8,198 bases of DNA from Burkholderiales bacterium. Its GTDB lineage: Bacteria > Pseudomonadota > Gammaproteobacteria > Burkholderiales > SG8-41. Made by a program: the position numbers and the translations under genes. Shown here piece by piece: positions 1-5,071 of this stretch (positions are counted from its first letter, which is position 1; the number at the start of each line of letters is the position of its first letter). The stretch lies in contig SYEN01000578.1 of assembly GCA_005800795.1 (NCBI GenBank), positions 1 through 8,198 of the forward strand. The letters are read 5' to 3'. Under the pieces are notes generated by a model, which worked only from the letters and a program-made list of their open reading frames with translations, was not told the origin of the DNA and did no database searches.

Positions 1-2329
1 AGCGATTTCCACCAGCTTCTCCATCATCCTGCATTATCCCGGCGTCGCCATGCCGGAAAAGCTCGGCTCGCAGCTGTTTATCGGTGATAACACGTTTTAT
101 ATCGCCATGATGCTGGCGGCCTTCACGATTTTATTCGGCACGCGCCACCTCGATACCAGCGAGCGTCACGAGGGGCTGGTCGCAGCCATCGCCTTTGAGT
201 CGGTAGTCAAGTTGGTGGCGTTTCTTGCCGTGGGCCTGTTTGTCACCTACGGCATTTACAACGGTTTTGCCGATATTTTTGAGCGCGCTGCGCAAGATCC
301 AAAAATGCATGCGCTGCTCACGCTCGGCGGCGAATCCGGCAGCTATGGCTCGTGGGCATCGCTGACTGTGTTGTCGATGTTCGCGATCCTGTTTCTGCCA
401 CGCCAATTTCAGGTGGCGGTGGTGGAAAATGTCGACGAGCGCCATCTGAACAAAGCCATTTGGCTATTCCCATTGTATTTGCTGGCGATCAATATTTTCG
501 TGCTTCCGATAGCGCTCGGCGGCCTGCTGTATTTTCCGTCGGGCGGCGTGGATGCCGACACCTTTGTACTGACGCTGCCGATCGCGGAAAAACAGGCGGC
601 CATTGCCATGCTCGCGTTCATCGGCGGCCTGTCGGCGGCCACCGGCATGGTGATTGTCGAAACTATCGCGCTATCAACCATGGTGTGCAACGACCTGGTG
701 ATGCCGCTGCTGCTGAGACTGCGCGGCCTGCGGCTCACCGAGCGGCGCGACTTGTCGCGCCTGTTGCTCGCCATACGGCGCGGCGCCATCGTCGGCATTC
801 TGATGCTGGGCTACGTGTATTTCTATCTGGCTGGTGAAGCATATGCCCTGGTTTCCATCGGGCTCATTTCGTTTTCGGCAGTGGCGCAATTCGCCCCCGC
901 AATCATTCTCGGCCTGTTCTGGAAAGGCGGCACGCGGCAAGGCGCAATTTGGGGCTTGTCCGCAGGTTTCGCGGTTTGGGCCTACACGGTGCTACTGCCG
1001 TCGTTCGCCAAGTCGGGCTGGTTGCCAGTGACGTTTTTGTCGCAGGGCCTGTGGGGCATTGAATTACTCAAACCCCAACAATTGTTCGGCCTGCAAGGCC
1101 TGGATGAAATTTCACACTGCCTGTTCTGGAGCTTGCTCGCCAATACCGGCCTGTATGTTGCGCTGTCGCTGGCCCGAACCGCGGACGCCGCTGAACATGC
1201 ACAAGCCACGCTGTTCGTCGACGCGTCACGCCACGCGCCCGTCTCCGGTTCGCGCTTCTGGCGCGGCAGCGCCTCGGTCAATGATTTGCTGACGCTGCTC
1301 GGCCGCTTTCTCGGGCCCGACCGCGCTCGCGAGGCGCTTGCGGCTTACGCGCATGCGCGCGGCGTGTCCGGCATCGCCGCCATCCCGCCCGATGCGAATA
1401 CCGTGCATCATGCCGAGTCGCTGCTCACCGGTGCCATCGGCAGCGCCAGCGCGCGGGTGATGATCGCCTCGGTGGTGGACGAAGAACCGCTCGGCATCGG
1501 CGAAGTCATGCACATCATCGACGAGGCCTCCCAGGTGCTTGCCTATAGCCGCCAGCTTGAAGCGCAATCGCGCGAGCTCGAGGCCGCCACCAACGATCTG
1601 CGCAGCGCCAATCTGCGGCTTACCGAACTCGATCAACTGAAAAACGATTTCATTTCGACGGTCACACACGAACTGCGCACACCGCTCACCTCGATTCGTG
1701 CTTTCTCGGAAATCCTGCGCGACAACCCGGCGCTTGATTCTGCTCAGCGCGAGAATTTTCTCGGCATCATCATTCGTGAGTCCGAGCGGTTGACGCGCCT
1801 CATCAATCAAGTGCTCGATCTCGCCAAACTCGAATCCGGCGGCGGCGAGTGGCAGGCCATACAATTTGATTTGCGCGAGCTGATCGATGAATCGCTGCGT
1901 GCCACCAGTCAATTGTTCAAGGACAACAACATAACCGTCGCGGCAGCACTTTCCGGCGCCGCGCCGGAAATCATCACCGACCGCGACCGCGTGATGCAGG
2001 TGATGCAGAATTTGCTGTCGAACGCTGCAAAATTCTGCAAGCCGGGCGAGGGTCGAGTCACCGTGACCCTGACGCAGGTTCATGGCGCGCTGCGCATCGA
2101 TGTCGTCGACAACGGCTCGGGCATCAGCGCCGAAGATCAGACCGTGATATTTGATAAATTCCGTCAGGCTGGCGACGCGCTTACCGACAAACCCAAGGGC
2201 AGCGGTTTGGGACTCGCCATCTGCAAGCAGATTGTCGAACACCTCGGCGGAAAACTGTGGGTGACTAGCGCGCCGGGCGCGGGCGCAACCTTTTCGTTCA
2301 CTCTCCCACTACCCGTTGCGCGTCCGTGA
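1..2329 (+). CDS. SLC5 transporter-histidine kinase fusion, CrbS/CbrA-like (5' end cut by window)
   Basis: Membrane sensor kinase, probably autophosphorylating in response to a small carboxylate or amino acid sensed or transported by its SLC5 domain. The frame is open from base 2, so the ATG at 50 is internal and the N-terminus (perhaps 150 or more residues of early SLC5 helices) lies outside the window. Numbering from that ATG: residues 1 to about 370 hold many hydrophobic SLC5 helices, including a Ser/Thr-containing helix near 195-220. Residues about 410-493 resemble the STAC linker of CbrA/CrbS proteins. A charged helical linker spans about 495-530. HisKA follows with H540 in an HELRTP motif, then HATPase with N658, DNGSG at 687-691 and GSGLGL at 717-722, so the kinase core looks complete. 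No PAS domain and no C-terminal receiver are visible; the receiver is the next gene, overlapping by four bases (GTGA). Known relatives (CrbS, MxtR) regulate acetate metabolism; the ligand here is inferred. Confidence 0.9.
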   Translation, partial: AISTSFSIILHYPGVAMPEKLGSQLFIGDNTFYIAMMLAAFTILFGTRHLDTSERHEGLVAAIAFESVVKLVAFLAVGLFVTYGIYNGFADIFERAAQDPKMHALLTLGGESGSYGSWASLTVLSMFAILFLPRQFQVAVVENVDERHLNKAIWLFPLYLLAINIFVLPIALGGLLYFPSGGVDADTFVLTLPIAEKQAAIAMLAFIGGLSAATGMVIVETIALSTMVCNDLVMPLLLRLRGLRLTERRDLSRLLLAIRRGAIVGILMLGYVYFYLAGEAYALVSIGLISFSAVAQFAPAIILGLFWKGGTRQGAIWGLSAGFAVWAYTVLLPSFAKSGWLPVTFLSQGLWGIELLKPQQLFGLQGLDEISHCLFWSLLANTGLYVALSLARTADAAEHAQATLFVDASRHAPVSGSRFWRGSASVNDLLTLLGRFLGPDRAREALAAYAHARGVSGIAAIPPDANTVHHAESLLTGAIGSASARVMIASVVDEEPLGIGEVMHIIDEASQVLAYSRQLEAQSRELEAATNDLRSANLRLTELDQLKNDFISTVTHELRTPLTSIRAFSEILRDNPALDSAQRENFLGIIIRESERLTRLINQVLDLAKLESGGGEWQAIQFDLRELIDESLRATSQLFKDNNITVAAALSGAAPEIITDRDRVMQVMQNLLSNAAKFCKPGEGRVTVTLTQVHGALRIDVVDNGSGISAEDQTVIFDKFRQAGDALTDKPKGSGLGLAICKQIVEHLGGKLWVTSAPGAGATFSFTLPLPVARP

Positions 2330-2700
2330 AACAGCGTGTACTGATCGTCGAAGATGATCATAACATATTGATTTAATTACGTTTTTTGTTAAGCAATGCC
2401 GGTTACGAAGTCATCACTGCCAGCGACGGCGTACTCGGCTGGGCTGCGCTGGAAGACCTCAAACCCGAACTCGCCGTGTTCGACATCATGCTGCCCGGGC
2501 TGGATGGCTACGAACTGTGCCGCCGCGTTCGTGCTGCACCGATGTTGGAGGGGGTCAAAGTGCTGATCCTTAGCGCACGCGGCCTCGACGCGGAAGTCGC
2601 CAGGGGCCTGCAACTCGGCGCCGATGCTTATCTGCGCAAACCGTTTGGGACGCGGGAGCTTCTGGAGACGATTAAGAGCTTGCTGGAAGAAAGAAAATAA
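2326..2700 (+). pseudogene. Single-domain response regulator (receiver) interrupted by an in-frame TAA
   Basis: Stand-alone receiver domain, expected to take phosphate from the upstream kinase. Read from the GTG at 2326, the frame gives a typical receiver start (VKQRVLIVEDDHNILI), then TAA at 2374-2376, then continues in the same frame with LRFLLSNAGYEV to the stop at 2698-2700. Without the stop the protein would be 124 residues with no output domain. Acid pocket D10/D11, phosphoacceptor D53, S83 at the Thr/Ser position and K105 are all present. Relatives from memory have Ser at the stop position (pattern NIxISLxFL), so one TCA-to-TAA change would explain it. An internal TTG start at 2386 would remove the first beta strand and D10/D11 and has no clear ribosome site, so it is unlikely to give a working receiver. 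The start overlaps the kinase stop, suggesting translational coupling. Alternatives are a sequencing error or readthrough. Confidence 0.8.
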
Positions 2701-2759
2701 CAGCCACAAATTTATTCCTCAAAGTGCGCCGGCTGCATATCAGCGACTGCCTCCACTGT
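2701..2759. other. Short convergent intergenic gap, no terminator seen
   Basis: Gap between the plus-strand receiver and the minus-strand Bug gene, which converge here. Only a weak four-base stem (GCTG/CAGC) is visible and no T-run follows it, so I cannot identify an intrinsic terminator for either side. Confidence 0.5.
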
Positions 2760-3740
2760 CTACTGCGGCTTGATTCCCACAGCCCGAATCAACTTACCCA
2801 GCCTCTCGGTCTCACGCCGCACGTGCTCGCCGAATTTCTCCGGCGTACCACCGACACCCGTGCCGCCGCGAGACTGGATGCCTTTGCTCACCGTGGGCGA
2901 GACCAGCGCCTTGTTGATTTCCTCGTTGAGCCGCAAGATGACAGCACGCGGCACGCCGGCGGAAACAGCCATGCCTGTCCAGCCTGTGAGTTCATAGCCC
3001 GGCAGGCCGGATTCGTCGAGTGTGGGCAGTTCCGGCAGCACGGTGGAGCGTTTGAGCGAGGTGACTGCCAGCGCACGCAAGCGCCCTGCCCGCACCAGCG
3101 GCAGTATCGAGGCCATGTTGTCGCACAGAATATCAATTTGCCCGCCGATGAGATCCGTGACTGCCTGTTGCGTGCCCTTGTATGGCACGTGCTGAATCTG
3201 CGTGCCGGTCATGCTCTTGAACAGCTCCATCGAAAGGTGTGGAGTCGCACCGACGCCCGAGCTGCCGAAAGTCAGCTTACCGGGGTTTGCTCGCACCTGA
3301 TCCAGTAGTTCCTTGACCGAACGTGCGGGCGCTGACTGTGACACGGTAAGGATGTTCAGGCCTGAAAAATACTGGATGACCGGTTGAAAGTCTCTGAAAA
3401 AATCATACGGCAACTTGCTGTACAGACTGGGATTGGTGGCAATCAGATTCGAGATATAGGCAAACGTGTAGCCATCCGGGGTGGCACGGGCCAACATTTC
3501 ATAGCCGAGAATACCGCTGGCGCCGGGGCGATTTTCGACCACCACCTGCTGGCCTAATTGCTTGGTGAGTTCCGCCGCCAGTTCGCGCGCATTGATATCG
3601 GGGCTGCCACCCGGCGCCGAGGGTACGACGAGGCGCAGCGGGCGCGAGGGATAAGCTTGCGCGGCAACGGACAAAGGCATCCCCGCTGCAGCCAGTGCGA
3701 CAAATACCAGGGTTCGAAAATTCCGTGCGTGACCGGTCAT
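2760..3740 (-). CDS. Bug/TctC-family periplasmic solute-binding protein
   Basis: Periplasmic substrate-binding protein of the tripartite tricarboxylate transporter type (Bug family), 326 residues, the usual size. It would capture a carboxylated or otherwise polar small solute and hand it to a TctAB membrane complex, or act as a co-sensor. Residues 1-29 form a Sec signal peptide with cleavage probably after AQA, followed by the family start YPSRPLRLVVP. Family blocks are visible: APGGSPDINAR, the NRPGASG turn, ATPDGYTF, the HVPYKGTQQAV segment and a GGQID stretch. The ATG is supported by GGAG six bases upstream. It lies 56 bases downstream of the response regulator on the same strand and probably shares its transcript. 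No TctA or TctB gene is in the window, so it is an orphan as far as can be seen; orphan Bug proteins are common in Burkholderiales. The substrate cannot be read from the sequence. Confidence 0.93.
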   Translation of the reverse strand: MTGHARNFRTLVFVALAAAGMPLSVAAQAYPSRPLRLVVPSAPGGSPDINARELAAELTKQLGQQVVVENRPGASGILGYEMLARATPDGYTFAYISNLIATNPSLYSKLPYDFFRDFQPVIQYFSGLNILTVSQSAPARSVKELLDQVRANPGKLTFGSSGVGATPHLSMELFKSMTGTQIQHVPYKGTQQAVTDLIGGQIDILCDNMASILPLVRAGRLRALAVTSLKRSTVLPELPTLDESGLPGYELTGWTGMAVSAGVPRAVILRLNEEINKALVSPTVSKGIQSRGGTGVGGTPEKFGEHVRRETERLGKLIRAVGIKPQ

Positions 3741-3796
3741 GCGTTTCTCCAGGATTTTGCCAAAAATGATTTCACTTACAGGCCGCCGCTGGACCT

Positions 3797-4465
3797 TTAA
3801 CCCACATGATCAATGACATACCCGCGTCCGTAATGCGTGCGAACTTCAACGCCTGCACCGGTGAGTTTCTTGCGCACGCGATGGATATAAACCTCGATGG
3901 CGTTGTGGCTGACTTCCTTGTCGTAGTTGTAAAGTTGCTCGACAAGCTGCTCCTTGCTCACCACGCGGCCGAAGCGATTCAGCAGCACTTCCAGCACCCC
4001 GGCTTCGTGTAGTGACAGCGGCAGCGGCTTGCCCGCGACGCTGGCCACCCGTCCGACGGTATCGAAGCTCAATTCACCATACTGCAACGTTGGCGTGGCC
4101 ACACCGGCACTGCGCCGCAGCAGGGCGCGCACGCGCGCCTGCAACTCGCTCAGGCTGAATGGCTTGACCAGATAGTCATCAGCACCCAGATCAAGCCCCG
4201 CGACTTTTTCTTCTGGCTCCTCGCGCCCTGACAAAATCAGCACCGGCAGCGTGGTGTTGCGTTTGCGCAGACGGCGCAGCACTTCCAGACCATCGAGCTT
4301 GGGCAGCCCCAGATCAAGGATCAGCAAGCCGAAGCCCTCCCCCTTTAGCGCCTCGTCTGCGGCCAGACCGTGACCGACGTGATCCACGGCATAACCCGCC
4401 TGAGTCAGCGTAAAGCGCAACGCTTCCGATAGAGCCCCATCATCCTCGGCGATCAATATTCGCAC
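3797..4465 (-). CDS. OmpR/PhoB-type response regulator (TctD/QseB-like)
   Basis: DNA-binding response regulator of 222 residues. The receiver (about 1-115) has acid pocket D8/D9, phosphoacceptor D51, S79 and K101. The winged-helix output domain (about 127-218) has the usual recognition-helix region (SHNAIEVYIHRVRKKL) and the C-terminal wing RTHYGRGYVI. I chose the GTG at 4465 because the family start (VRILIAEDD) begins there and AGGGGGAG precedes it by four bases. The in-frame ATG at 4495 would add ten non-family residues and place the ribosome site inside the gene. The downstream Bug gene recalls tctD-tctC arrangements, but no cognate histidine kinase follows, so its partner may be elsewhere or be the kinase at the left end. 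It diverges from the symporter operon and could regulate both directions; this is inference. The name TctD is family-level only. Confidence 0.93.
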   Translation of the reverse strand: MRILIAEDDGALSEALRFTLTQAGYAVDHVGHGLAADEALKGEGFGLLILDLGLPKLDGLEVLRRLRKRNTTLPVLILSGREEPEEKVAGLDLGADDYLVKPFSLSELQARVRALLRRSAGVATPTLQYGELSFDTVGRVASVAGKPLPLSLHEAGVLEVLLNRFGRVVSKEQLVEQLYNYDKEVSHNAIEVYIHRVRKKLTGAGVEVRTHYGRGYVIDHVG

Positions 4466-4477
4466 CGTACTCCCCCT

Positions 4478-4511
4478 CAACAATTGCGACCGCATTGTTG
4501 TGCCGCAACAA
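4478..4511 (-). promoter_or_regulatory. Overlapping inverted repeats in the response-regulator leader
   Basis: Three related elements: CAACAAT (4478-4484), ATTGTTG (4494-4500) and CAACAA (4506-4511). The middle one is complementary to both neighbours, so in a leftward transcript it can form one of two mutually exclusive hairpins. One of them ends directly before the AGGGGGAG ribosome site. As DNA, the same pattern could be an operator with dyad symmetry (TTGTTG-5-CAACAA). The repeats are read directly; the function is inferred. Confidence 0.4.
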
Positions 4512-4621
4512 AAATTACACAGGCCGATACGTCAGTAAGTATTTGTTTTTATTGATCTATTTTTACAGCATCGCTTGGTGCCACTGCTCGCGATTATTAC
4601 AAAAGTTCAGGATTTTGTAAG

Positions 4622-4651
4622 TTACTTCAATTACGATCAAACCGCTATAGG
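4622..4651 (+). promoter_or_regulatory. Candidate activator site and -10 box for the symporter operon
   Basis: TTACTTCAA (4622-4630) is followed at once by TTACGATCAA (4631-4640), a tandem direct repeat with about a 9-10 base period, and then by TATAGG (4646-4651). The repeat sits where a -35 box would be and no good -35 is present. That resembles promoters where an OmpR/PhoB-type regulator bound to direct repeats replaces -35 recognition. The start site and function are inferred. Confidence 0.3.
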
Positions 4652-4792
4652 TGGTATGTCTGGCGTGTCGCGGGTATTTTACGTTGTTGCGCGATTACGT
4701 TATGTGCCAGCAGATGCGAAGCTCCAACAATAATGTATGCATTTTGGCTTCGCACCGCATTTATGTTTAACCGCTTATCTATTAAGTCAATC

Positions 4793-4799
4793 AAGGAGG
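4793..4799 (+). promoter_or_regulatory. Strong ribosome binding site that fixes the DUF4212 start
   Basis: A perfect AAGGAGG sits five bases before the GTG at 4805. It decides the start against the upstream in-frame ATG at 4733, which has no comparable site and would add 24 residues unlike the family N-terminus. Confidence 0.85.
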
Positions 4800-4804
4800 G
4801 GCCT

Positions 4805-5071
4805 GTGCAGCCTAGCGCAAAACACCAGGAATACTGGCGAAAAAATCTTTTCATAACGACGATTCTGCTTGCCGTATGGTTTGTCGTTACGTTTGTCGAG
4901 GGCTGGTATGCCCGCGAACTCAACAGCATCACGTTCCTCGGCTTCCCGCTCGGTTTTTACATGTCGGCGCAAGGGTCGCTGGCGATTTACGTTGCCATCA
5001 TCGGCGTCTACGCCCTCTACATGAAAAAGCTCGACAAAGAGTACGGCGTCGATGAAGGAGATTCCCAATGA
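4805..5071 (+). CDS. DUF4212 small membrane subunit of a sodium:solute symporter
   Basis: Small inner-membrane protein of 88 residues, encoded immediately before a long acetate-type symporter as is usual for the DUF4212 family (described as a putative solute symporter small subunit). The start QPSAKHQEYWRKNL is the typical family N-terminus. Two hydrophobic helices follow, about 15-34 and 52-73, with the GFYMSAQGSL block between and into the second. The C-terminus is charged (KKLDKEYGVDEGD). The GTG start is chosen for the family N-terminus and the strong ribosome site. Its stop overlaps the symporter ATG by four bases (ATGA), so the two are probably translationally coupled. The subunit role comes from co-occurrence in the family; nothing in the sequence shows its biochemical task. 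Confidence 0.92.
   Translation: MQPSAKHQEYWRKNLFITTILLAVWFVVTFVEGWYARELNSITFLGFPLGFYMSAQGSLAIYVAIIGVYALYMKKLDKEYGVDEGDSQ

Larger units (their letters stand above)
4466..4804. promoter_or_regulatory. Divergent AT-rich regulatory region
   Basis: About 340 bases between the response regulator (leftward) and the DUF4212/symporter operon (rightward), clearly richer in A+T than the flanking genes. No confident small gene is seen. It contains an alternating set of CAACAA/TTGTTG elements near the regulator start (4478-4511), a tandem TTACTTCAA/TTACGATCAA repeat (4622-4640) next to a TATAGG box, and two TTACGTT copies at 4679-4685 and 4695-4701. I could not find a canonical sigma-70 promoter with both boxes well matched on either strand. 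Confidence 0.6.

Noticed and set aside
1226..2242. Antisense open frame of 338 codons opposite the kinase
   Set aside because: It overlaps conserved HisKA/HATPase sequence, has no family features, and fits a codon-bias shadow.
2372..2383. Similarity of TTTAATTACGTT in the receiver patch to TTCAATTACGAT in the divergent region
   Set aside because: Ten of twelve bases in AT-rich sequence is weak, and the first lies inside a coding frame. Not enough to call a shared operator.
2724..3308. Plus-strand open frame of 194 codons opposite the Bug gene
   Set aside because: The opposite strand encodes a clear Bug protein with signal peptide and ribosome site; this frame has a Cys/His/Arg-rich composition and no ribosome site.
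4563..4586. Possible sigma-54 promoter on the minus strand (TGGCAC followed by ATGC)
   Set aside because: The GG and GC elements are 11 bases apart instead of the strictly required 10, and the -12 element is imperfect.
4589..4697. Repeated CGCGATTA at 4589-4596 and 4690-4697
   Set aside because: Only eight bases are shared, about 100 apart, with no symmetry or further copies; this could be chance.
4733..4804. Upstream ATG start for the DUF4212 protein
   Set aside because: It adds 24 residues unlike the family and lacks a ribosome site, while the GTG at 4805 has a perfect one.
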